Assembly: GCF_001456115.1 (NCBI RefSeq) | Contig: NZ_CP013264.1 | Location: 2,808,501-2,872,500, forward strand | Direction: 5' to 3' | Length of the DNA: 64,000 bases | Origin: Sphingobium baderi | Lineage (GTDB): Bacteria; Pseudomonadota; Alphaproteobacteria; Sphingomonadales; Sphingomonadaceae | Part shown: one piece after another, positions 25,351 to 34,407 of the stretch | Layout: every line of letters begins with the position of its first letter | Numbering within the stretch: position 1 is the stretch's first letter | Made by a program: the position numbers and the translations under genes | Notes under the pieces: generated by a model | Told to the model about the DNA's origin: nothing | Database searches by the model: none | The model's input: the letters and a program-made list of their open reading frames with translations, nothing else

Positions 25351-28318
25351 TAGCAGCCGCCTCACGCTGTTCAACATACCCGCGCACCGTTCCTTTTCCG
25401 ATGCGCTGGTCACCGGCATCCTTGCCCAGCACGGCGGAGACCCGATAAAACTGGCGCAGGGCATGGTGCTGTTGCCCAGCAACCGGGCGATCCGGTCGAT
25501 AAGTGACGCTTTCGTACGAAAATCGGGCGGCGGATTGCTGTTGCCCCGACTGGTCGCGCTGGGCGATGCGGAACTCGGCGAACAGATAGGCGGCGCGCTC
25601 GATCCCTTGGGCGAGCAGGATGCCATTCCTCCTTCGGTCGGAATGATGCAGCGCCAGATGATCCTGGCACGGCTGGTTCAGGAAGCATCGCCCAGACCGC
25701 TGGATGTCGGGCAGTCGCTTCAGCTTGCCCAGGCGCTGGGCTCAGTTCTGGACCAGATGCAGGTGGAGCGGATTCCCGTCGCGGCTCTTCAGGATCTTCA
25801 ACTTTCAGAAGCGCTTTCCGCCCATTGGCAAAGGTCGCTGAACCTGCTTTCCATCCTCCTCCATCATTGGCCCCAGGAATTGAAGCGGCTGGGCTGCATC
25901 GATCTTGCCGAGAGAAGGAACAGGCTGTTCGATCGCGTGGCGGAGCGATGGAAGGAAAATCCGCCAGGGCATTTCGTCATTGCGGCGGGCCTGTCCACGG
26001 CTGCGCCCGCCATTGCGGGGCTTTTGCGGCGCATCGCCATCATGCCGAACGCCATGGTCGTTTTTGCGGGCCTCGATCAGAATATGGACGAGGACGCGTG
26101 GAAGACCATCGGCCCCTTCGAGGCGGACCCGGTGACGGGGCGCGTTCCGGCTGGCCATGAAACCCATCCTCAATTTGCCCTGAAACGCCTGCTCGACCGG
26201 ATGAGCGCCACCCGCGACGATGTGGCCCAGTGGCGTTGGGGGAGCGAACATGATGCGCGCGCGGTGCGGGGGCGCAACATTTCCAATGCCATGCTGCCGC
26301 CGCGCCTGACGACGCGTTGGCGCGATCTAAAAACGGCCGACCGCTCGCTGGCGGGTGTGGAGGCGTTGGAAGTCGCCACGCCGGGCGAGGAAGCGCAGGC
26401 TATCGCGATTGCCTTGCGTGAAGCATTGGAGACCGAGGGGAAAACCGCGGCGTTGGTAACGCCTGATCGGCAATTGGCGGTCCGTGTCTCGGCTCATTTG
26501 AAAAGATGGGGCATAGAGGCGGATGATTCGGCAGGTCAGGCCCTTTCCCGCTTGCCGCCGGGCACATTGTTGATCGCGATGGCACAGGCGGTCGCGGAAC
26601 GCTTCGCGCCCGTCGCATTGCTGGCGCTGTTGAAGCATCCGCTGGTCATGCGCGGCGCCGATCGCCTGCCCTGGCTTGAACAGGTCAGAGGTCTTGACCT
26701 TCTGTTGCGCGGTCCCAGGCCTCAGGCTGGCCTGAACGGCATAGACCTGTTGCTCACCCCTCGCGATGGCGAGGACAGACAGAAAGATCTGCGGACGCGT
26801 ATAGCCGCGTGGTGGCCGCAGGCCCGTTCCTTGCTCGCTCCGCTCGAAGCGGCTTTTACCGGCGCTCCCGATCTTTCCGCGCAACTTTCCGCCGTTCGAG
26901 AACAGGCGGGGTTGCTGACGCGCGATGCTGTTTGGTCGGGGCATCAGGGCCGCATGGCAGCCGATCTGTTCGCGGAGATGGAGGCGTTTGCGGGCGATGG
27001 GCCGATTCAGGCTGATATTCGCGCGCTTCCGATGGTGCTGGATCACATGCTGGCCGGCTTATCCGTGCGCCCGCCGCAGGGCGGCCATCCGCGCATTGCC
27101 ATATTGGGCCTGATCGAAGCGCGATTGATGCAGGCCGATTTCATGATCCTGGGCGGCCTCAATGAAGGGGTGTGGCCGGGCATGCCCACCCCCGATCCGT
27201 GGCTGGCGCCCAGCATCCGTAAGGAATTGGGATTGCCCGGACTGGAAAGCCGCATCGGACTGGCGGCACATGATTTCGCGAGCGGACTGGGCGCTCCGCA
27301 AGTCCTGATCACGCGCGCGCGGCGAGGGGCCGGGGGGCCGGCGGTGGCGTCGCGTTTCTGGCTGCGGCTCAAGGCCATGGCCGGGCCACAATGGAAATCG
27401 GCGGATCGCTATGCCGAACTTGCCCGGAACATCGACCGTCCCAATTTCGTCCGGCCTGCCGAGCGCCCCAGACCCGCGCCGCCTGCCTCGATCCGGCCAA
27501 AGCTAGTGCCGGTTACCGATGTCGACCGCCTGAAGGCCGACCCTTACGCCTTTTATGCGCGCCGCATCCTGCGGCTTTCCCGGCTCGACCCGGTGGATGC
27601 CGATGCGGGGCCTGCCTGGCGGGGGACCGCCGTGCATGAAATCCTCCAACGCTGGGCGGAAACGGCTACGCTTGAACCGGCGGATCTGGAAAGCCGCGCA
27701 AAGGCGATGTTCGAGCGGCCGGAAGTCCATCCCTTGCTGCGCGCGCTATGGCAACCGCGCCTGATGGAAGCTATCCGATGGATCGCTTCGGGAGTGGCCA
27801 GGGATAAGGCGGAAGGGCGGACCATCCTGGCGGTTGAAAGCGAGGGCAGGGCGGAAATCGGTGGCATCACCCTGACAGGAAAGGCTGACCGCATCGACCA
27901 TATGCCCGACGGAACGCTGGCCATCGTCGATTACAAGACGGGCAAACCACCCAGCGCGAAGCAGGTCCGGGCCGGATTTGCGCTCCAGCTCGGGCTGTTG
28001 GGGCTGATTGCTGAACATGGCGGCTTTCCGGGCATCGAAGGCCGCCCTGTCGCCGGATGCTTTGAATATTGGTCGCTGGCCAAGAAGGGCGATGCCTTCG
28101 GCTATCGGGAAAGCCCGGTCGATCCGCTGGGCAAGAGGGACAAGATTGTGACGGCCGAATTCACTACCTATGTCCATGGTCTCTTCGATCAGATCGCGGC
28201 GGATTATCTGAACGGAACCACACCCTTCGAGGCTCAGGTCAATCCGGAAGTGGCCAATTATGGTGATTATGACCAGTTGATGCGGCTGGAGGAATGGTAT
28301 GGCCGCGACGATGGTTAG
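25343..28318 (+). CDS. addB: Double-strand break repair protein AddB (alphaproteobacterial type)
   Basis: 991 residues. AddB is the partner of AddA in the helicase-nuclease that resects double-strand breaks and responds to Chi-like sites. The N-terminal region is an inactivated helicase, with AQGMVLLPSNRAIRSI at the start and no clean Walker A. The C-terminal nuclease contains the D(x)K active site Asp863-Lys865 in VDYKTGKP, preceded by WRGTAVHEILQRW. The gene overlaps murU and addA by 8 and 20 nt. Confidence 0.93.
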   Translation: MGDSSRLTLFNIPAHRSFSDALVTGILAQHGGDPIKLAQGMVLLPSNRAIRSISDAFVRKSGGGLLLPRLVALGDAELGEQIGGALDPLGEQDAIPPSVGMMQRQMILARLVQEASPRPLDVGQSLQLAQALGSVLDQMQVERIPVAALQDLQLSEALSAHWQRSLNLLSILLHHWPQELKRLGCIDLAERRNRLFDRVAERWKENPPGHFVIAAGLSTAAPAIAGLLRRIAIMPNAMVVFAGLDQNMDEDAWKTIGPFEADPVTGRVPAGHETHPQFALKRLLDRMSATRDDVAQWRWGSEHDARAVRGRNISNAMLPPRLTTRWRDLKTADRSLAGVEALEVATPGEEAQAIAIALREALETEGKTAALVTPDRQLAVRVSAHLKRWGIEADDSAGQALSRLPPGTLLIAMAQAVAERFAPVALLALLKHPLVMRGADRLPWLEQVRGLDLLLRGPRPQAGLNGIDLLLTPRDGEDRQKDLRTRIAAWWPQARSLLAPLEAAFTGAPDLSAQLSAVREQAGLLTRDAVWSGHQGRMAADLFAEMEAFAGDGPIQADIRALPMVLDHMLAGLSVRPPQGGHPRIAILGLIEARLMQADFMILGGLNEGVWPGMPTPDPWLAPSIRKELGLPGLESRIGLAAHDFASGLGAPQVLITRARRGAGGPAVASRFWLRLKAMAGPQWKSADRYAELARNIDRPNFVRPAERPRPAPPASIRPKLVPVTDVDRLKADPYAFYARRILRLSRLDPVDADAGPAWRGTAVHEILQRWAETATLEPADLESRAKAMFERPEVHPLLRALWQPRLMEAIRWIASGVARDKAEGRTILAVESEGRAEIGGITLTGKADRIDHMPDGTLAIVDYKTGKPPSAKQVRAGFALQLGLLGLIAEHGGFPGIEGRPVAGCFEYWSLAKKGDAFGYRESPVDPLGKRDKIVTAEFTTYVHGLFDQIAADYLNGTTPFEAQVNPEVANYGDYDQLMRLEEWYGRDDG

Positions 28319-31300
28319 GAAAGTAAGCTCACTTCAGCCGCTCGCCGGGGAGCAGGCGCTGGCGGCGGCGCCCGACGCGCATGTCTGGCTGTCGGCTTCG
28401 GCGGGCACGGGGAAGACCCATGTGCTGACGGCCCGCGTCTTTCGCCTCTTGCTTCAGGGCGTGCGGCCGGAAAATATCCTCTGTCTCACTTTTACCAAGG
28501 CCGGGGCCGCTGAAATGGCGGATCGTGTCCATGACCGGCTGGCGGCATGGGTGCAGATGGAAGAGCCCGATCTCTTCAACGACCTGGCTGCATTGGGAGA
28601 GGATGGGGGGCCGGAGGCACGCGACCGCGCCCGCCGGCTCTTTGCCGAAGTGCTGGAATCGACAGGCGGCGGTTTGCGTATCCAGACGATCCATGGCTTT
28701 TGCCAGCAGTTGCTGACCTCTTTTCCGTTGGAAGCGGGGCTCACGGCCGGTTTCCGTCCGCTCGATCAGCGGGAGCAGGCTTCCCTCGCGCGGCAGGTTT
28801 TGGCCGACATCGCGGTGGAGGCGGACGAGAATGGAGACGTTGCCCTTACGTCCGCATTGCAGGCACTCAGCCTGCGATTGGGAGAGGCGGGGGCGGAGCA
28901 TTTTCTCCTGCGGAGCGCGGCGCGTCTGGATGCTCTCAATGGCTTGCCGGAGGATATCGGCCCCTGGCTGATGGCCGCCCTTGAACTACCGGCCGGCGAT
29001 ATTGACCAATGGTTGGCGCTGCAATGCGACGACGCCATTTTTGACGTGCGGACCCTGACCGCTATCGCGCAGGCCAATGCGGATTGGGGCACGGGGCGCG
29101 GGTTGGAGCGATGCCAACGCATTGCGCGATGGCGTGCCCTTGCACCACTGGAGCGCGCCGCGTCGTTGCCCGATCTGCATACCGCATGGGCCAAGGCGGA
29201 CGGCGATCTCATCTCCGCCAAGGGCTGGGTTCCTCCGGTCGATGGCTATCTGGAGATGACCGCGCCAATGCGCGAGCGTTGCGCGGAATTGATCGGCGTC
29301 AAGCTGCTCGCCGATTATGCGAAATTGCTTGTCAGCGCGTTGCACGCTGGCCGCGCCTATGCTCGCGCCTATGCCCGGGCGAAGGAAATGGCGGGCGCGG
29401 TCGATTTCGACGATCTGATCGCCCGCACCGCTACCCTCCTGCAACAGGACGGGATTGCGGATTGGATACGTTACAAGCTGGACCAGCGCATCGATCACAT
29501 ATTGGTCGATGAAGCACAGGACACCAATGTCAGCCAATGGCAGATCATAGGTGCGCTGACTTCGGAATTTTTCGCGGGCGAAGGCGCGAAGGGGGACAGG
29601 GTTAGAACCCTCTTTACGGTCGGCGATTTCAAGCAAGCGATCTTCGGCTTTCAGGGCACCAGCCCTGTCGCCTTTGCCGCCGCCCAGAAGGCTTTCCAGA
29701 AACATGCGACGGATGTGGCGCATCCCTTCCATACGCTATCGCTCGACCGCAGTTTCCGGTCCACGCCAGCCATATTGGAGGTGGTGGATAGCATGATCGC
29801 CACTTTGCAGGCCGACCGGCTCGGGCTGGAGGATCAGGATGTCCGCCATATCAGCGCCAATCGCTTTCCCGGCGAAGTCCTGCTCTGGAAACCGATCGTC
29901 GCGGGCCTGAACGAGGATACGGAAGGGGAGGAGGATTGGGCTGCCGATCAGGAGCGGGTGCTTGCAGGCCGGATCGCCCGTCAGATCCGGCAATGGCTGG
30001 ACGAAGGCTTGATGCTGGAAAGCAAAGGCAGGCCGGTGCGTCCCGGCGACATCATGATACTCGTCCGCCGTCGCAGCGAGCTGGCTCGCCTGATCGTCGC
30101 GCGGTTATATGAAGAACAGGTCGCGGTCGCGGGGATAGACAGGCTGCGTCTCAACGCGCCGCTGGCCGTGCGCGATTTGCTGGCGGCGCTGCGCTTTGCC
30201 GTGCAGCCTGAAGACGAATTGAATCTGGCGGCCCTGCTCGTTTCTCCATTGATCGGATGGAGCCAGGATGAGTTGATGACGCGGCTGATCGGCCGGGACC
30301 GTAAAACCGGATTGTGGCGCCATCTGACCGCCACGCTGGACGAGGATTTGGTCCGGCCGTTGCGCGACCTGCTGGCCACGGCGGATTTCACGACGCCCTA
30401 TCGCTATCTGGAAGCCATTCTTTCCGGTTCGATGGACGGACGGCGGCGCCTGATCGAGCGGCTGGGGCCCGAAGCCGTCGACCCCATCGAGGAATTGCTG
30501 AATGCGGCGCTGGCCTTCGAGATTGACGATTATCCTTCGCTTCAGCGGTTCATCGACTGGTTCGATCGGGGCGAAGTAGAAATCGTTCGTGACGCCGCCG
30601 CGCAGGGCGACGCCCTGCGTTTGCTGACCGTGCACGGGGCAAAAGGATTGCAGGCCCCCATTGTCATCCTTGCGGACGCTTGCCTTGATCCCGATGCCGG
30701 TCATCGGGCGGATGCGCTGGAATGGAATGGGTTGCCCATCCTTCCGCCCCGGAAGGAGGAACGGCGAGGACCGATAGGGCAGGTTGCCGAAGAGGCTGCG
30801 AATGCGGACAGGGAGGAGCATTGGCGGCTGCTTTATGTCGCCCTGACTCGTGCAGAGGAAAAGCTGGTGGTAGCCGGATCGTTGGGGCCTCGCGCCAAAG
30901 GGGAGGTGAAAGCAGAAAGCTGGTTTGGCGCGGTGGAGAATGCCCTGATCTCACTGGATGCGGAGTGGGAAGCCGATCCGCTATGGGGCGCGAGACGGCG
31001 TTGGCGTGGCATGGAAACATTGCCGCCAAAGCCGTTGCAGCCGATCCATGCCGAAGAAAAAGCCCTTGTGGACAAACCGGCTTGGCTGAACCGACCCGCT
31101 CCGATCGAGGCGCGGCCGCCACGCCCGCTGGCCCCTTCGGCCTCGGTGGAGGACGACGCGCCCTATCCCCCTCCCAGCCTTGCGATGCGCGCGGCCGCGG
31201 AACGGGGGCGCTGGCTGCATGCGTTGTTCGAGCAGTTGCCCGATATCGCTCCGGCCCGCCGCCGCGAAAGCGCGGAACGCTGGCTGGAGCAGCAGGGCGT

Positions 31301-31709
31301 CGCAGATGCTTCGATGCGGCGGGAAATTGTGGACCATGTGCTTGCCGTTATAGAAATGCCGGGTTTTTCCGCGCTGTTCGGGCCCGGCTCTCTGGCCGAA
31401 GCGCCTATCGCCGCCGTGGTCGGCGAAGCGGTTATCGCAGGCACGGTGGATCGGCTGTGCATTAGTGACGATCTCATTCAGGTCGTCGATTTCAAGACCG
31501 GCCGCATCGCGCCGCTGGCCGTGGAGGAGGTGCCTGTGGCCCATATCCGGCAAATGGCCGCCTATGTTTCGGCATTACGGGTGATTTTCCCCAAGCGGAC
31601 TATTGAAGCCGGCCTGCTTTATACGAATGCGCCGCGCCTCATATCCCTGCCGCAAGACCTGTTGGAGGCAAACAAGCCCGGCTTTGCGGCGGCACAGGAC
31701 AATTTGTGA
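28299..31709 (+). CDS. addA: Double-strand break repair helicase-nuclease AddA
   Basis: 1136 residues. AddA is a UvrD-like helicase fused to a RecB-type nuclease. Walker A is ASAGTGKT (33-40), motif II is VDEAQDTN, motif VI is LYVALTRAEEKL, and the nuclease site Asp1064-Lys1066 lies in VVDFKTGRI. It starts inside addB (20-nt overlap), so the two subunits are translated together. A second in-frame ATG at 28311 is possible. The product acts in the cytosol with AddB and RecA. Confidence 0.95.
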   Translation: MAATMVRKVSSLQPLAGEQALAAAPDAHVWLSASAGTGKTHVLTARVFRLLLQGVRPENILCLTFTKAGAAEMADRVHDRLAAWVQMEEPDLFNDLAALGEDGGPEARDRARRLFAEVLESTGGGLRIQTIHGFCQQLLTSFPLEAGLTAGFRPLDQREQASLARQVLADIAVEADENGDVALTSALQALSLRLGEAGAEHFLLRSAARLDALNGLPEDIGPWLMAALELPAGDIDQWLALQCDDAIFDVRTLTAIAQANADWGTGRGLERCQRIARWRALAPLERAASLPDLHTAWAKADGDLISAKGWVPPVDGYLEMTAPMRERCAELIGVKLLADYAKLLVSALHAGRAYARAYARAKEMAGAVDFDDLIARTATLLQQDGIADWIRYKLDQRIDHILVDEAQDTNVSQWQIIGALTSEFFAGEGAKGDRVRTLFTVGDFKQAIFGFQGTSPVAFAAAQKAFQKHATDVAHPFHTLSLDRSFRSTPAILEVVDSMIATLQADRLGLEDQDVRHISANRFPGEVLLWKPIVAGLNEDTEGEEDWAADQERVLAGRIARQIRQWLDEGLMLESKGRPVRPGDIMILVRRRSELARLIVARLYEEQVAVAGIDRLRLNAPLAVRDLLAALRFAVQPEDELNLAALLVSPLIGWSQDELMTRLIGRDRKTGLWRHLTATLDEDLVRPLRDLLATADFTTPYRYLEAILSGSMDGRRRLIERLGPEAVDPIEELLNAALAFEIDDYPSLQRFIDWFDRGEVEIVRDAAAQGDALRLLTVHGAKGLQAPIVILADACLDPDAGHRADALEWNGLPILPPRKEERRGPIGQVAEEAANADREEHWRLLYVALTRAEEKLVVAGSLGPRAKGEVKAESWFGAVENALISLDAEWEADPLWGARRRWRGMETLPPKPLQPIHAEEKALVDKPAWLNRPAPIEARPPRPLAPSASVEDDAPYPPPSLAMRAAAERGRWLHALFEQLPDIAPARRRESAERWLEQQGVADASMRREIVDHVLAVIEMPGFSALFGPGSLAEAPIAAVVGEAVIAGTVDRLCISDDLIQVVDFKTGRIAPLAVEEVPVAHIRQMAAYVSALRVIFPKRTIEAGLLYTNAPRLISLPQDLLEANKPGFAAAQDNL

Positions 31710-31718
31710 CGCGACCCG

Positions 31719-31747
31719 TTGAGCCGATGCCATCGCCACCTTAGATT
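31719..31747 (+). promoter_or_regulatory. Promoter of trxA
   Basis: TTGAGC (31719-31724), a 17-nt spacer and TAGATT (31742-31747) form a good sigma-70-type promoter, 27 nt before the trxA start. It lets trxA be expressed independently of the divL-to-addA operon. Confidence 0.6.
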
Positions 31748-31774
31748 ACTGACAAATTCAAGGAGAATCCTAAA

Positions 31775-32095
31775 ATGGCCACTAAGGCGGTAACCGATAC
31801 GAGTTTCCAGAATGACGTATTGTCGTCGGATAAGCCCGTCCTCGTCGATTTCTGGGCGGAATGGTGCGGGCCATGCAAGATGATCGGCCCGGCTCTGGAA
31901 GAAATTTCGGACGAACTGGCGGACAAGGTGACGATCGCCAAGATCAATATCGATGAAAATCCGGATGCTCCGGGCCGTTACGGCGTGCGCGGCATCCCCA
32001 CCATGATCCTGTTCAAAAATGGCGAGGCGACAGCGACCAAAGTGGGCGCAGCGCCGAAGGGTGCGCTCAAGGGCTGGATCGAAAGCGTCCTTTAA
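31775..32095 (+). CDS. trxA: Thioredoxin 1
   Basis: 106 residues. The redox site WCGPC is at 30-34, with [14 protein letters not shown] and the cis-proline loop [11 protein letters not shown]. It is the general cytosolic disulfide reductase, donor for ribonucleotide reductase and peroxiredoxins. Strong ribosome site AAGGAG upstream. It follows addA, a frequent alphaproteobacterial order, but has its own promoter and terminator. Confidence 0.97.
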   Translation: MATKAVTDTSFQNDVLSSDKPVLVDFWAEWCGPCKMIGPALEEISDELADKVTIAKINIDENPDAPGRYGVRGIPTMILFKNGEATATKVGAAPKGALKGWIESVL

Positions 32096-32105
32096 ATCCT
32101 TAAAC

Positions 32106-32149
32106 GGAGGGGGAGAGCCGTTTCATTCCGGTGGGAATGCTCTCCCTCC
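32106..32149. terminator. Bidirectional terminator between trxA and an inositol-phosphatase-family gene
   Basis: GGAGGGGGAGAGC (32106-32118) pairs with GCTCTCCCTCC (32139-32149) with one or two bulged bases, and an inner ATTCC/GGAAT pair extends it. It lies between two convergent genes. Confidence 0.65.
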
Positions 32150-32175
32150 TGACCTGGGTGCGCCGCCGTTCGCGA

Positions 32176-32973
32176 TCACCGAAAAAGAAGTTTTGCCGCC
32201 ATATCCCAGAGGCGGGGCGATGATGCGCCCAACAGCCCGCGCCTTTGATCTCCCACTTTATAAGGCGATCCGTCGAGCCGCTGGCAGCATCCTCCAGCTT
32301 CATTAAGAAAAAGCGTTCCCGCCGCGTGATCCCAAGGAAGCGTGCGGGAAAAGACGGATATGTCGTTTTCACCCAGGACAAGCCGGGGATATTGCTCCGC
32401 GGCACATCGGGGAATGTCGACCAGCGTGAACTTTCCTGCAGACCGGCCCTGTATTTCTGCCCTTTCTTCCGGCGTCATGAAATAGACGGCCAGTGCGGCC
32501 ACCGGCAAATCCGCGGCGCTTTCCCGAGCATGGACGCGCTCGCCGTTGATATGACTTCCTGCGCCAAGAACGCCATGGCAGAGCCGAGACGTTAGCGGAT
32601 CGAAAATCCAACCAGCCAATGTGGTGCCGGCGTCGGCCAAAGCGATCATGATGCCGAAGGGAGGCCTGCCCGCCGCGAAATTGCCCGTTCCGTCGATGGG
32701 ATCGATGATCCAGTTCAGCCCTTCTCCCGCGCGTTCCAATATGGCGGGATCGGCCGCGCAGGCCTCCTCCCCAATGATAGAGGCTTCAGGGAGGATCTTG
32801 GCCAATCCTTCAGCGAGCCTGAGTTCGCTTTCCCTGTCTGCGATGGTGACGAAATCATCCGCCGCTTTCTCGCTGATCTCGTCGGCGGAAAGGTTCCTGT
32901 AACGCGGCATCACGATGTCGCGCGCGACCTGTCGCATGAGCGCGGCGACAGGCGCATGCAACTTTCCGATCAT
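32176..32973 (-). CDS. Inositol monophosphatase family phosphatase
   Basis: 265 residues. The metal-binding signatures GEE (68-70), DPIDGTGN (91-98) and the late WDHAAG are those of Mg-dependent, Li-sensitive IMPase-fold phosphatases. Candidates are inositol-1-phosphatase, CysQ (PAP phosphatase) or HisN-like histidinol-phosphatase; the sequence alone does not decide. It is translationally coupled to argJ (one-base overlap), which argues weakly for an amino-acid role such as histidinol-phosphatase. Cytosolic, no signal peptide. Confidence 0.87.
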   Translation of the reverse strand: MIGKLHAPVAALMRQVARDIVMPRYRNLSADEISEKAADDFVTIADRESELRLAEGLAKILPEASIIGEEACAADPAILERAGEGLNWIIDPIDGTGNFAAGRPPFGIMIALADAGTTLAGWIFDPLTSRLCHGVLGAGSHINGERVHARESAADLPVAALAVYFMTPEERAEIQGRSAGKFTLVDIPRCAAEQYPRLVLGENDISVFSRTLPWDHAAGTLFLNEAGGCCQRLDGSPYKVGDQRRGLLGASSPRLWDMAAKLLFR

Positions 32974-34199
32974 CAGCTGCGATAGTCCGCGTTGATGGAA
33001 ATATATCCATGCGTCAGGTCACAGGTCCAGACCGTCGCTCGCCCGTTGCCCAGCCCCAGATCGACGCCGACCTGAATATCCTGCCCCTTAAGGTGGGCGG
33101 CGACAGGCGCCTCGTCATAATCCTCAACCGCCAGCCCCCCAGTGGCCACCTGAGTTGCGCCGAAGCTTATGGAAAGCTTGTCGCGATCCGCCGGCTCGCC
33201 CGCCTTGCCCACCGCCATGACGATCCGCCCCCAATTCGCGTCCTCCCCCGCGATCGCGGTCTTGACCAGAGGAGAATTGGCGATCGACAGGGCGATCCGG
33301 TGCGCGCTTGCGTCGTTTTCCGCCCCTTCGACGGTGATCTCGATAAATTTGGACGCGCCTTCGCCATCCCGCACCACCAGATGGGAAAGCTGGCGGCATA
33401 GATCCGTCACCGCGGCGTGGAAAGCATCCGCTCCGGGATCGTCCATTGAAGTAAGGGGAGGGTTCCCCGCTCTACCCGTAGCGAAAGCCAGAACCGTATC
33501 GCTGGTCGAAGTATCGCTATCCACCGTGATGCAGGAAAAACTCTGCCGGTTGGCGGTCGACAGCATATCTTGCAACAGGCTGGCGTCGATCGCGGCATCG
33601 GTGAAGATATAGCCCAGCATGGTCGCCATGTCGGGCGCGATCATGCCGGACCCCTTGATGATACCGACCAGTTCCACCCGCTGACCGCCGATCAATGCGG
33701 ATACATGCGCGCCCTTGGGATAGGTGTCCGTCGTGCCGATGGTCAGCGCGGCATCTTCCCAGCTACAGGCGGGCGCGGCGAAGGCGGCTTCCAGTCCGGC
33801 CTCGGCCTTCTCGACAGGCAGGGGCACGCCGATGACGCCCGTGGAAGACAGGAATATGTCGGATGGCTTGCAACCCAGATGATTGGCGACCTTTGCGGCC
33901 ATCGCCTCCACCGCCGCACGGCCGCGATGCCCCGTAAAGGCGTTGGCATTGCCTGCGTTCACCACCAGAGCCCGGGCCGAGCCCAAGGGGATGGCATCGC
34001 GGCACCATTCCACTTCCGGCGAAGGGCATTTGCTTTGCGTGGTGACGCCCGCGACGACCGTTCCCTCATCCAGTTCCACATAGGTGAGATCGCAGCGGTC
34101 CCAATCCTTATATCGGGCGCGGGCGACATGCGGGGTGACCCCTGCGATGGAAGGCAGTTGGGGGAAGGCCGCGGGAGCGAGAGGGGAGCGTTCAGTCAT
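32973..34199 (-). CDS. argJ: Bifunctional glutamate N-acetyltransferase / amino-acid acetyltransferase
   Basis: 408 residues. ArgJ moves acetyl from N-acetylornithine to glutamate in the arginine acetyl cycle, and bifunctional forms also use acetyl-CoA. It is made as a precursor that cleaves itself before Thr193 in DMATMLGYIF. KGSGMIAPDMATM and VVNAGNANAFTGHRG are family signatures. No strong ribosome site is visible. The gene is divergent from secA (208 nt) and coupled to the downstream phosphatase. The last residues, GYISINADYRS, form the conserved C-terminus. Confidence 0.95.
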   Translation of the reverse strand: MTERSPLAPAAFPQLPSIAGVTPHVARARYKDWDRCDLTYVELDEGTVVAGVTTQSKCPSPEVEWCRDAIPLGSARALVVNAGNANAFTGHRGRAAVEAMAAKVANHLGCKPSDIFLSSTGVIGVPLPVEKAEAGLEAAFAAPACSWEDAALTIGTTDTYPKGAHVSALIGGQRVELVGIIKGSGMIAPDMATMLGYIFTDAAIDASLLQDMLSTANRQSFSCITVDSDTSTSDTVLAFATGRAGNPPLTSMDDPGADAFHAAVTDLCRQLSHLVVRDGEGASKFIEITVEGAENDASAHRIALSIANSPLVKTAIAGEDANWGRIVMAVGKAGEPADRDKLSISFGATQVATGGLAVEDYDEAPVAAHLKGQDIQVGVDLGLGNGRATVWTCDLTHGYISINADYRS

Positions 34200-34314
34200 G
34201 TTTGCCGCTTAGCGCAATCAGCAAGGCCGTCAACGCAGGATATGGATGAAAGTTTTCGGACGCGCAGGGCATTTGCGACGATATGTTTCCGCATTTTCCG
34301 AAGCTGCACTTCGA

Positions 34315-34343
34315 TTGACTAAAGTTCGCGCGCTCCCTAAATC
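34315..34343 (+). promoter_or_regulatory. Promoter of secA
   Basis: TTGACT (34315-34320), a 17-nt spacer and TAAATC (34338-34343) form a credible housekeeping promoter with a 5' leader of about 58 nt before the secA start. Nothing resembling a SecM-type leader peptide is evident. Confidence 0.55.
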
Positions 34344-34407
34344 GCGGCGCATGTTTGCGTGCGCTTCCTTCAGGGCGGTGTGCGTTCCCTTTTGGTCAGG
34401 AATTTCC

